Positions 23,232 through 33,821 of a stretch of 64,000 bases of DNA are shown piece after piece. A program made the translations under genes and the position numbers. The notes beneath the pieces are model-generated. The model ran no database searches, was not told the DNA's origin, and worked only from the letters and a program-made list of their open reading frames with translations. Origin of the DNA: Xenoacremonium recifei (taxonomy: Eukaryota > Ascomycota > Sordariomycetes > Hypocreales > Nectriaceae); assembly GCA_012184525.1 (NCBI GenBank), contig WOFQ01000060.1, positions 1-64,000 on the forward strand. Reading direction: 5' to 3'. Each line of letters opens with the position of its first letter. Positions within the stretch are counted from its first letter, which is position 1.

Positions 23232-26200
23232 CTAGTCCTCAAGCAACCCCGGCTTTTTTGTCTCTCCTGTGTGGACTGGTAGGGACACCAAGTTTTGTTC
23301 AATAATGCGCTGCACGAGTTCACTTATTTCAACCTCGACCGCCGGGGCGATACGAGCGCGCTCGTGCAAATTCCGCGCTGCCACACTTCGCAGACAATAT
23401 TCTTCATCTATAGCACACCTTTGTTGCATCATGTTGAGCTGTCGAAGGAGCTGACCGCTGGGAAGTCTCTTACGAGTCTCTTCTATCACGATAAGCATAT
23501 TTTCCTCTACCAGTTCCAGAACGTCAAGAATGAACTGAGAACAATGTTCATGTCCTCGTAGCATCTGAATCCACTTGGGATATGTTAGTTTCCACAGCTC
23601 CAGCTATTGCATTGAATATTGACACCTTACCTCTTTAACCTCGCTCTTTACCTGTGCCACTGTGATTGGACTGTTTTCAACCTTTTTGAGACAAAAGAAG
23701 ATGTCGGTTTTGAATCCATGAATATATGGAGTCGTCCTCGCTTGCTCGAACTGCTCAAGAAACTTTGGCCCGTCCAGGAACCAAGTCAGAAAGTCAAGAA
23801 AGAGACAGCCAACTGTCCATATGTCAAAGGCCCTAGAGACCTTGCCTCCGGTGATATCGCATTCAGGTGGCCGGTAACCTCCCTTCCCTGGAATGGTAGA
23901 TAGGCTTGTATCGCAATGTGTGTCCAAAGGCTCAGAGTCCGATAGGACTAGTAAGTCGTTATCAGGGGTCGGAGAACAGAAACAAAGAATGTTGTCGCGT
24001 CTGATATCTCCGTGTCTTCCATACTTTTGCTCTGTGTCCCTGTCAAGCAGCTTCAGGTTGTGTATGGCATCGACTGCACCCATAATGCCCGCCAGTTGCT
24101 TGGAGACCCATCGAGCTGCAGACAAATCCCAGTTGGGATCTACGTCTGACAGATAGCTCTCTAAATCGCAAGTGCCACTTGGAAAAATAAAATTATATTC
24201 GTATTCGTCGCCATACTTAAAGGTTGCGAGCATGGGTACTAGATGCGGATGCACGAGGCCATTGAAGCGCTTTAAATGGTCTAACTCTCGACGGTAGTGT
24301 ATTTCACTGTTGTAGTGCCCCCAGTGAACAGTCTTGATTGCGAACTCATTGGCATTGATGTTGAGCTTCAGCAGGCCGTGTCAGTGCAGAGCGTCACGGA
24401 GAGGAAATGGTGCGTAAAGTGAGACCCAAAGACTTACCTCACTGAGAATTTCGTGGAATCCGTGGCTTGTAGGGTGAATATTCACTCTGGCAACAGTTCC
24501 ATAGGCTCCCGCATTCTCTTCCAGCTCTATACCAGTCCTGCGCTCCCAAACCCTTTGCCAAGGACGACATGTCTCAGGGCCAAGCGAGAACTCCTTGCAT
24601 TGCTTCTTGCTTGTGAGATCAAAAAACGGGCCGATGACCCTCCACTGGTATAAATTAAAATCGTCTCTGTCGCGCAAATCCCAGCTCCTGAAGCATGAGA
24701 GATTCTTACGTGGTTCCTTTGTAGAGAAACAGTACGGATCGTCTTCGTCTTGATCTTCGAACTTAAGAGGTAGCTTTTCGTCACAAACGCCTTCTTCCAC
24801 AAACATATCAAAAGAAGCGACACGATCAACCAGCAACAAGAGCGCAAAGATTTTGAGGTATGTCTCGGAAGGAAGTCCGGTGGTTGTTTCAGATCGAATT
24901 ATCTTGGCATACTTCTCAGCCTGCCGATCAATCCAGCGACACTTATTCAGCTCAGCTAGGATCCGGTCTTTCGTCATAATATGACGCAAAAGCCTCTCGG
25001 TCCAGAAGTAGCCATCCACTCCCCAGACTTTGTATTCTCGTAACAATCTAGCGAGTGGTTCCTTGCTGTTGTCCTCGATGGGTACAAGACCGTCTCTTTC
25101 GTACGTGAACCGCGTGTGGATGGTTCGATTCTTTGATGAGGCTGCTTCGGGTATCCAACTGCGGTATCGCAATGACTTGAGCTGATCTTCGTTGGGCAGT
25201 TCATATGTCGGCAATGGGTTGCCTTTAAACATGCCGCTCCAGGGATTGGACGTAGTAGGAGTAATGTCGTAAAAGCCATCAATATCCTGTGATAGAACCG
25301 GGTTCTCATCCTCGATTTCTTCTTCACGGTGAGTTTGATCTGATGTGCCTGGTTCAAGTCTGCTGCTGTGCTCAAAACTAGGATCTGATAAACTGAGTCC
25401 AGATCCATCTTCAGAATTGCAACCCTGTTCGTCATCGTCTGGTAACGATGAAAATGCTAAAATAATGAGGTGCTCTGCCACGTGACTCACAATTCCATCC
25501 GTGGGTTCAAATTTGGCGTCATAGTCATCTTTGCAAAGGGGACAGTGTGTTAGAGGGTCTGTTCTAGGCTGCAAGACCTTTGATGCTTCGACAATATCCT
25601 GGAGGCTGTTTTCTCAAAGTCACCCGCATGGTGGCTCTGCATATGGCCTTTACACTCTTCCGAAGTCTGAAAGTGGCAGGCTCGGCGATGCGCCTTATTT
25701 GTACATACCCAGGTGGCAATCGGATGCTGGGACTTCATATGGTCTGACCAGTCTTTGAAAGACTCAAATAACACATTAGGGGTGCTACAGTCTTCCGGAA
25801 GGCATACGTAGGGCATAAGATCCTGGAGGAAATGTTTTCTGTTTTAATAGTCAACGCCAACCTGTTCACTGCCGGTTCAGATAAGACGAGATTTCATGAG
25901 CACTTACCTCCAAAGCTCCCCCCTCATATCCTCTTTGCGGCATACAAGGAAACAATAAGGGCACTTTACGTAGCCAGAATCTACTGTTCGAGGTGCTGGA
26001 GGGATCATTTTACTGATTCCCAAGCGGCTGCTCGCAGCGAACGTCACCGAGGATCGAACGCTCGCGGGCTTCGTCAGTCTAAGGGAATTTACTGTGGATG
26101 CGCTGAAAATTGATAGAGATGGTCGAGTTTTGACGGTGTGCCCTGGGTCAATAGGAGCCTTCAAAGTAGCGGGAGAAGGCTGCTCGGGTGACCTCTGTGG

Positions 26201-26965
26201 CTTCTTTACGTCGATTACCGGCTGCGAGATAGCTTCCGTATGCCTATCTCGAGTCACCCTACCAGCTTCGGCCTCTCGATCTCGGAGATAGAGGAGGTTT
26301 TGTCGTCGTAGACTAACTGTGTCAGCAAGGCGCAATCTAATGACCCCACTTGCTTTAAAGTATCGCTTGTTCATATATCTACTGATTCCTTCTCGAAATT
26401 CCTGGGTCATGTTGATGTCCTTGTCTCCAATACGAAGAATCTGCTGATAATGTGCAAGTTTCGAAAGCCTGCTAAGAACTCCCGATCGGTGAATAGCACG
26501 ACAAATGTCAAACAGTCGCGCTTGCACATCCCGCAATGTTTCGAGCTCAGTAAGTATGGCTTCCCTAGACATTGGCGGAAGCTTTGAGCTTGTCTCAAAC
26601 CCCATATTCGAAGGCATAGGACATGTCCCGCTCTCTGCGGTTGCTTTAATAATTTCTTCAACGAACGTATTAGAGAATAGTGTTAGTCTAAAAGCCTGAC
26701 AAATGAAACTCCTACCTTGAACAGTCTGCTCAAATTCGTCCAAGAGATCGCAAATTACACCGGATAAAACCCCCATATGGCGTAACCGCCAATCTATGGA
26801 CATATGGTTATCGGTAAAGATGAAATTATTTGTCGCCCAAAGCCGGAGGTGAGAATCTGCGTCATCTGCCTCGGGCCCGGACTCCTTATTCGACCTCCAC
26901 CCATGTAGGAGCCGTAGACATCGTTCAGTTCGAGCGGAAATCACCGTAGGCACGTTTGTTGTCAT
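23232..26965 (-). CDS. Zinc-finger (acuF-like) - protein kinase fusion, frameshifted
   Basis: Exon 1 25908..26965; exon block 24438..25838; exon 23631..24365; exon 23232..23573; about 1,177 residues if the break is ignored. The N-terminal region and the Cys/His block (CPYCF at the end of exon 1, then PYVCLPEDC, W..HM...H, then THCPLC) match fungal acuF-like proteins. The C-terminal half is a Ser/Thr kinase domain: glycine loop GAYGTV, EFAIK lysine, catalytic loop HGDIRRDN, RPPE, and DIWTVGCL. The DFG position reads DSE, so activity is doubtful. At an A-run (25609-25612) the frame shifts between the zinc-finger part and the rest; no intron fits. Divergent from the protease gene with a shared 508-base promoter. 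It may be a pseudogene or carry an assembly indel. Confidence 0.72.
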
Positions 26966-27473
26966 ACTGCTCGGCGCTAGTCGTTGTCGGACTGATAAGA
27001 AGATGAAACAAAGATATGCAATGCAAGGGATGCGAGCGATTCGTGGTCAACCAGGCAACAAGCTGTTTTCGAGATTTGGCGACTTGAAAATTCAAGTGAG
27101 GTATTTTTGATACCAGAGTGTCAGCTGAGGAGAAATTCTGCAGGCACTTGCATATTTGAAGCCAATCACCGCCAAGCTGAGGGCTCAGTCACGGGCAAGT
27201 GAGGGGTTCCCTCGACGTCGGATGACGAGAGAAAATCGCACCCATGCCTTCCGAGAACACGCACGAGAACTTGTCTCATTACGCCGCAAGGGACTTTGTT
27301 GTTCGGAATTCAGGTCGGAATAAGGTTTTATGAACGTGAGGAACCCCGACAACTCGGGACATTTCGTACTAGTGAGATTTCATTGCCATAGCATCGAGGC
27401 TATACTAATAATATCATAGACGGAACAACTACATTGAGGGCGCGCTTCAAACAAGTCAACTAACTTGGTAACG
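26966..27473. promoter_or_regulatory. Shared divergent promoter region, kinase fusion / protease
   Basis: The 508 bases separate two head-to-head start codons, so both promoters lie here and co-regulation is possible. No specific site was identified. Confidence 0.45.
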
Positions 27474-30366
27474 ATGTCGAAGTCCGATCTTTGTTCGCAC
27501 TTGGAAATTGTCTCGTGGGCGATCGCCAACGCCATACATGTATCACGGCTTAGGGAGCATGAGCAGCTCAGGAAGCTCAAAAATCTCCTGATGACAGAAA
27601 TATGGGCCCCAACTCAGGATAATAAGAAACTGCTTTCGGAGAAGGGAAGCTCAAGAGAACAGTTAATGGAAGTAGTCTCGGCATTAGAAGGACTATTCGC
27701 CAAGAAGCTCGGGGTCCTCAGTAGAATGTGCAAAGAACCGACATCAGCCAACAAGACTATACAATCAGTTTTACAGAGATCGAATATAGACAAGTGCATC
27801 CGAGCCCTGGAGTCCTGGAAAAGAAGGAAGAGAACAATCAGCGGACGTAAAAGCCTGGCTGTCACGGACATTCACGATAGTCCAAACCAACCGTCGGTTC
27901 AGCATCCCTCGCTCGAAATTGATTACCGAGTACTCCAGGGAAGCGCTAGTATTCGTTCACGAACTGAGCTGCTCTTTACCGTCTTGCACCGACACTGGCC
28001 TTGCCAAGACCATGAATACGACATACATAGGGGCAAATTGGGAAATTGCAAAAGTGCAAAGTTTTGCATTGGCCCTTCTTGGAATCTTGATGCAAATGTC
28101 GATGCTTTCTCGATACTTCTTTCGGGGGACGGTATCCAGCAAGATTGCATTGTCACTATCCAAGAAAACAGGCAAGTGGGTGCTTCTACTACATGTCCTG
28201 ACATCTCCGTCGTACATCATACAGTCAAGACTGACGAGGTGCACGAGAACCGAGGTGGAATTCTGACAAAATCCGTTAGAGAACGGATGCTAACGAGCCG
28301 AATCCTAGAGAGAGTCCAAAGGAAAATGACCGGATTGTGTGCTGCACGGTGCCTCCCGAAAGACCCAAGCAGCGCCTCGATCTTGTGATTCGAAGCGATA
28401 ATAGTCTTCGAATATACGGTCAACGACGCACTAACCTACCTGAGGCTGGGCTGGAGGAGATTTCTCTACGCGAATTGATTTGCAAGTTCAACTTGACAAC
28501 ATGTTTCAGGCGAGTGATAGGATTAATCCTTGCTCGAGCGATACTCCATCTCTTGGGTAGCAATTGGGTTTACGAACCGATCTCCGTTGAAAATGTCACC
28601 TTCCATTACGCCATTGTCAACAACCGTCCACAAATGTACCTGGACAAAATCTTCATATCGACTCAATTCGCCGAGGACTTCCACGGTCTGCGCAACGTGG
28701 CGCAGAAAATTCCCAAGTCCCCTTTGGAAAGCCTTTATGATTTGGCAATTATCCTAGGAAAACTCGAACTTGGTCAATATCTTTCTTCAGTCGATAGAGA
28801 CCAGAACCTAGACCGATTCAAAGTGAACCCGACTGCGGCCGGTAGAGCTCTTCTTGACGCATGCAACGAATACGTATTTGAGCTGTAAAAAGCATTGAAA
28901 AGTCCCTTATATTATCGGACTCGAAAGACTTCTCAGATTTTGAAGTAGACCAACTTTTATCAGACCGGAACTTTGTCAACTTGTATTACGAGGATGTTAT
29001 ACGTCCCCTTGAGGGTTGGCTGGCCAAGAGCGGTTGGACACCCCAGCAGATCAAGTCACCCGAAACTCGTTATCTTGACCATCACGGGATTTGCAGATTT
29101 CCAGAGTCTTATTCTCAGAACCCCAAGACAGGCCCCGCGTTGAATACTACCGGTATAACATACAGACCAGCCTTGATTCTAAAACCTACCTACGGCGTGG
29201 ATGAAAATCCACAGGTAGTATGGAATGGCCAGCCTCCAACCTGCGCTATAGACTACGAGCACTCCCAATCGAGTGTTTCTCCTGAAAGAGCGTACGTAGT
29301 ACCAGAGATTCGACCTTATCTTGAGTTACAATCAGCTAGCTAACTCGACGTACTCGCTAGGGACTGTTGGTTCAGCAAGTTGGATGAGATGCATGACTCT
29401 GTCTATAGAGTCCCGCACCGAGAATACGACAAGGTTGACATATTGCCCAAAGTTGCTATCATCGACACTGGATGCCAGCTCGAACACCCAAACATTGTTC
29501 GATTCGTGAAGTCCAAAACTATCGATGGATGGAAAGACTTTGTCCTGAAGAACGCTCCAATGACCGACTTGGACGGCCATGGAACCCATGTTACACACCT
29601 GCTATTAAAATCGGCGCGTTACCTCAAAGTTTATGTGGCTAGAGCATTTGAGACACGGAATGCTGGGCCTAAAACACCCTTTCTAGTTGCTCAGGTATTC
29701 CCATCCGTGTTGAGTCTGATCTAAGAAGGAAGACGGAAGGATTATTAATTACTTTTTTAGGCTATCAAGTACGCTGTCGATACTTGGGGTGTTGACATTA
29801 TCTCGATGTCCTTCGCATTCGACGAGGAGGACTTTGAAATTAATAAAGCCATCAATTACGCCATTAGCAAAGAAACTTTGCTCTTCGCCGCAGCATCGAA
29901 CAACAGCGAGAACAAGCCAAATCCCATTGGATACCCTGGCCGTGATCTAAACGTTATCTGCGTCAATTCGACTGACGATCAAGGGAATAAATCCAATTTC
30001 AGTCCTCATGCTGTGGTAAGAAGTTATAATTTCGCTATAATCGGTGAGATGGTCGAGGGTGCTTGGCCAAAGGACCTGAATCATGGCAAGGATCTTAAAC
30101 GAGTGAGCGGAACATCACAAGCCACTCCTATACTGGCTGCAATCGCCTCAACAATCCTTCATATCGTTCAAGTTGAGCATCTCGAGTCGGGCTTTAGTGA
30201 TCTATGGAAATTGAAACAGAAAAACAGCATGTCGAAGATTTTCTATTACCTCATGACGAAGCAAAGAGTTGGGTTGGGGTACGACTATGTGACACCAGGA
30301 GATCTTTTCAATCTTGATCCCGAAGACTTGATTAAGCTGATTAAGCATGCTCTAGCCAAGACATAG
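27474..30366 (+). CDS. DUF7580-like domain fused to subtilisin (S8) protease; apparent frameshift
   Basis: Exons 27474..28238, 28280..29291, 29361..29694 and 29761..30366; about 905 residues if the break is ignored. The N-terminal two thirds resemble the fungal DUF7580 domain (LFTVLHRHWPC, then ISLRELI, then ARAILHLLGSNWVY). The last 313 residues are a subtilase: Asp in AIIDTG, His in GHGTHV, Asn in AAASNN, Ser in SGTSQATP. The third intron (29292..29360) has a perfect GTACGT donor and CTAAC branch site and removes an in-frame stop. Near 28884-28891 the frame ends in TAA, but coding continues one frame away, so one base seems missing. No signal peptide, so an intracellular protease. Next to the gasdermin-like gene it resembles the activating protease of a cell death pair. 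The first intron (28239..28279, 41 bases) is short and less certain. Confidence 0.78.
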
Positions 30367-30856
30367 AGAGGGAGGAAAGCTGTGGAAAAATTAGCGTCAT
30401 GAATTAAGACCTGACTTGTCAAGTGTCATCTCTCGGAATAGGGCATTTCCTGGATCACATCTATTTCCTCTGCTCATCGTTGCATCTTGGTTGCAACGAT
30501 GCACAAATTCCTACTTAAATATCTCATTTTTAAAGGTTCAGATATGCTTTCCTCGTTACCTGGCAGACTGTTATGTGGGATGTACGCAATGCAGTCATCT
30601 TCTGGGCAGCTGTGCTGACCAACCAGCAACTCGAAATTTTGCAGCTTGGTCAGCTGAAAGTGCAAGACCAACGATATTGAGACACGTATCATTAGTCGAT
30701 GACGTGTCTTGCAGCACGCGCTCCTAAAATAATAGCTCATTAGCAGTATGCTTCACAAGTTCTTCTTTTCCAATGTATCAGCAGTCCACAGCAGCAAATA
30801 GCCACAAAATTCCAAGCATAACCTCTCTTGGGAGGTTCTTTGACCTTCGTTGAAGA
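30367..30856. other. Intergenic between protease and gasdermin-like gene
   Basis: 490 bases with no supported gene. It must hold the protease 3' UTR and the promoter of the gasdermin-like gene. Confidence 0.5.
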
Positions 30857-31681
30857 ATGGCGCGAAAGTACAGACGATGGATCTTTACCAAATCAACCGA
30901 GTATCGACCGAACGGAGTCCTTCAAGTTGGGCAGATTCTTGCCCAGCCCTTTGAACCAGCGTCTGCCCTCCATCCTGCTGGTCCACCGGGCATCCCAGAT
31001 GGCATAATGCAGGAAGATAGTGCACTAGAAGATGTAACTACATCACAGGCTAATGAAATGTCGTTGCATTTTGGTCTTTCTGCTGATTTGGCGGGAATGG
31101 CCCCCGTCGGCTCGAGCACCAGCGCCGCAGGAAACAAGGCTCAGTCGCAGGAACGGAAGATCGACAAGATCATCAGCAAGATCATCACTCCATCAAATTC
31201 ATATGTCGACGTTTGCCTCCGCGATGGAGATGTCCCAGTTAAACTCAAGAACAAGTGGCGATACAAGCAGCGCCTCTACATGATTACTGGTACCAGGGTG
31301 GTGCAGGGGGCACGAATGGTGTCAACTGGCCATCAGTCTTTTGAAGGCAAGGCCAAAACCGAAGTCGATGGTAAGAGTCTTGGTGTGCCGATCAATCTTG
31401 GGACTTCGGGAGGCATTCAAAATAAGAACTCCCAAGAACTTAAGTTTGGTGGTGCTACGGATTTCGTCTTTGCGTACAGACTTCAGGAGATTCTATACTA
31501 TGGCATAAAAAGCACGAAGCACCATCCGTTCAACAAAGGGGAAACATCGGGTGTGGACTCACCAGCTGCTGCGCAGGAAATACAGGACGAGCATGACGAC
31601 TTCAAGGTTTTCAAAATTAAGGGTGAAGATTTCGGGGAGGATCTCGATGGTATCCAAGCCGAGGCCATATCTGAAGTTTAG
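30857..31681 (+). CDS. Gasdermin-like protein (fungal, HET-Q1/RCD-1 type), candidate
   Basis: Single exon, 274 residues, no signal peptide or hydrophobic helix. The N-terminus (MARKYRRWIFTKS..Y.PNG.L.VG.IL..PF.P) fits the first strand and following loop of fungal gasdermin-like proteins. A mixed beta region follows with alternating polar and apolar residues, ending in a strand-rich segment with FVFAYRLQEILYY. The last 40 or so residues are acidic and low in structure, as expected of the small C-terminal part that is cut off during activation in HET-Q1. The length matches that family. In Podospora HET-Q1 is cleaved by the subtilisin HET-Q2; here a subtilisin gene lies 490 bases upstream on the same strand. 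The assignment rests on remembered family pattern and context, so it is moderate. Confidence 0.62.
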   Translation: MARKYRRWIFTKSTEYRPNGVLQVGQILAQPFEPASALHPAGPPGIPDGIMQEDSALEDVTTSQANEMSLHFGLSADLAGMAPVGSSTSAAGNKAQSQERKIDKIISKIITPSNSYVDVCLRDGDVPVKLKNKWRYKQRLYMITGTRVVQGARMVSTGHQSFEGKAKTEVDGKSLGVPINLGTSGGIQNKNSQELKFGGATDFVFAYRLQEILYYGIKSTKHHPFNKGETSGVDSPAAAQEIQDEHDDFKVFKIKGEDFGEDLDGIQAEAISEV

Positions 31682-31955
31682 CGACTCCAATCTCAGGAAA
31701 TATTCTAGCCCATAAATCTATTATCACGTATAACCACTATGCCAAAAGTGAAGGCCCCCACTGCTGACAGTAGAGATTAAATTAACAGATATTCTGTGCG
31801 ACATCTATCTATCCGCAACAGTGCCACGGATGAATTATCGGGGCGCTTTGGCTGTCGCCAAACTCCACTTGCTGGACTGAACTTCAACAACACTCTATCC
31901 TTCATATGATCCTCTGGTGTCTCTGTGCCCCGTAAGAAAGCCTGCGGCAAACAAC

Positions 31956-33269
31956 ATGGCCAACGTTTCGCAGAATGCGAGTACGTACAAAGGCCCAGTC
32001 GGGCCCCTGCGCCATCGTTGCTCGCAATGCTCAGCAACAGGGCCTCAACTCCTCCGATGCAGCGCCTGCAGCGTGGTGCGGTACTGCAGCCGCGAACATC
32101 AGGTTGCCCACCGTCCCCAACACAAAACTCTCTGCAACAAGGTGAAGAAAGCACGCGCCAAATTGGCCAAAGAAGACGATGGCGTCCGTAACGCTACGCC
32201 GGACTTTGCGACCCCCGCCAACGCCTTTGAGACACATGCCGGCCTCTTTTGGGGCGTCTTCAGTACGCGAGATTACATGCGCGCGCGTTTTGCTCTGACG
32301 GATCATCTGCGGCTACTAGGGACGCTCGACGGCATCCACGAGGCCCTCGGCCATATGCAGGACATGCTAAGACTGTGCCGGAGCGACAACATGGGGCTGC
32401 GCGACATGGTTCCGGCCATGATGCTGCGGCTGGACCTCGACCAGGAATGCTATGATTTCGTCAAGTGGTGGGCAACATGTGACCCAGACGGACTCTACGA
32501 TTGGGGCGACACGACGCTGCCACACCTTGACCTCCACGGGGCTGATGTCTTCGAGGATCCGGATTTCTTTGGTGAATACGCGGCCCTGGACCATGTTGTT
32601 GCTATTCTGCTATTGAAGCTAAAGTTGCTTGTTGATATACGCAACCTACAAATAACGCGCAAGATCCTTGCCTTGCGGTCCCTCCCCTCAGAGCTTTGGG
32701 GGTTAGTCGAGCTGTCGGTGGTCCGGAGTCCTCTCTCCATCAAGCTCCAACGACTATCTCCCGAGTCTCTTTCAAGAACAGAGGCGAAGCTCCTACGCCA
32801 GACCCGCCAGCTCGGCGCGACCGTGGTTGAAGCCAACAGTAACTTTATGTTCTACCTCTTTGACCCAGACGAACCCCTTTGCGACAGATCCGAGGCATAC
32901 TCGAGAGGCTCCTGGGAAGAAATGGCCCGTGCGATGAAGAACTCATACGCCGCATGGTGGGAGATGGAAGGAGTCCTGGACATGCTGAAGGATGCGCGCG
33001 CGTGCGCGGCACGGGATTCGGAAAACGAAATTGAGGACATGATAAAGCATGTGAGGCTAGGAGGGGGGGCTGGTTCGTGCCGGACGGAGGAGGAGCTGTT
33101 GGCGGATGTGAGCGTGAATCGAATTTGGGGATATATGGATTGGGCAGTCGAGAATGCCTCGTATTTGGGTCCCTGGTCTGAGCGGCCTTCTGAGCGGCAT
33201 ACACGTCAGAATAGGGAGGCTTATGCGAGCTCTGACGATGATGAGGTGTGGAGCGGCGATGAAGATTAA
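31956..33269 (+). CDS. MYND zinc-finger protein
   Basis: Single exon, 437 residues. The MYND finger lies at about residues 20-60: CSQC, CSAC, YC..EH and H-x3-C, giving the Cys/His spacing of that family, which usually mediates protein-protein contact. The remainder is mostly helical with no recognised enzyme domain and ends in an acidic tail. ATG 31956 is chosen; the open frame extends upstream only with non-ATG codons. There is no evidence linking it functionally to the gasdermin-like gene 275 bases upstream, although both sit between the two dispersed repeats. Confidence 0.82.
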   Translation: MANVSQNASTYKGPVGPLRHRCSQCSATGPQLLRCSACSVVRYCSREHQVAHRPQHKTLCNKVKKARAKLAKEDDGVRNATPDFATPANAFETHAGLFWGVFSTRDYMRARFALTDHLRLLGTLDGIHEALGHMQDMLRLCRSDNMGLRDMVPAMMLRLDLDQECYDFVKWWATCDPDGLYDWGDTTLPHLDLHGADVFEDPDFFGEYAALDHVVAILLLKLKLLVDIRNLQITRKILALRSLPSELWGLVELSVVRSPLSIKLQRLSPESLSRTEAKLLRQTRQLGATVVEANSNFMFYLFDPDEPLCDRSEAYSRGSWEEMARAMKNSYAAWWEMEGVLDMLKDARACAARDSENEIEDMIKHVRLGGGAGSCRTEEELLADVSVNRIWGYMDWAVENASYLGPWSERPSERHTRQNREAYASSDDDEVWSGDED

Positions 33270-33460
33270 GCAGTGGGTTTTTGGCAGACGTTTGTATGTT
33301 TATTTCCAGAAGACACAGGACGTGCTAAGGTTTATATTGGCAGGAAATTCAGGGGAACCTCTAAGAAAAATATATTGTTACGTCAAGTAATACCTCTTCT
33401 ACTCATGCTTGTCCTCGCAACTCAGGCCTCCTCAGCCGAAGCTCAGCGCCAACTCAGCTT
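33270..33460. other. 3' flank of the MYND gene
   Basis: Short non-coding stretch leading into the second repeat copy. Confidence 0.4.
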
Positions 33461-33607
33461 AGAATGAGATCAGGTCAGAGATTTATTGATGTAGTAAACC
33501 AACGGTCAATACTTATCATGGGAATCATATTTCATTTAAGTAAAATTTGGATCATATAGAGCCCAAGCGAGTGAAAAGAAACCCAACTCCGGTATCTCTC
33601 GGTATTC
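33461..33607. repeat. Dispersed repeat, copy 2
   Basis: Matches 22565-22713 in the same orientation. The minus strand keeps the conserved C-terminal codons (EYREIPELGFFSLAWALYD) and their stop, but the sequence beyond about 33607 no longer matches copy 1. The two copies bracket the kinase, protease, gasdermin-like and MYND genes. Confidence 0.85.
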
Positions 33608-33821
33608 TCGACGGCGGCTTTCCGTTTACTTCCAGCGGGGTATCTGCAAAGGAACCAAGCAGGCTGAATAAGCAGCGTCATGTAACAGTTATCATACAGG
33701 TTCGCCTTTGTGGCTCTGACATATTCTAGAGCTTCAAGGCTGAGCATATCCACACAGCTAAACATACACCAGGAAATGGTGCAAACAAACGACTCCTGAT
33801 CGATCTTTCACAACCAGGCTA

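Noticed and set aside
26641..26725. Possible intron in exon 1 of the kinase fusion
   Set aside because: A GTAGGA donor and a TCAG exist, but the spacing is too short and the unspliced frame is open and plausible.
27919..28266. Alternative frame in the protease gene, hydrophobic in the middle
   Set aside because: The frame used for the gene shows the DUF7580-like pattern throughout this stretch; the hydrophobic frame is a shadow.
29292..29360. In-frame TAA at 29341 in the protease gene as a nonsense mutation
   Set aside because: It lies inside an intron with a perfect GTACGT donor, a CTAAC branch site and a TAG acceptor. Splicing keeps phase and joins the expected protein segments.
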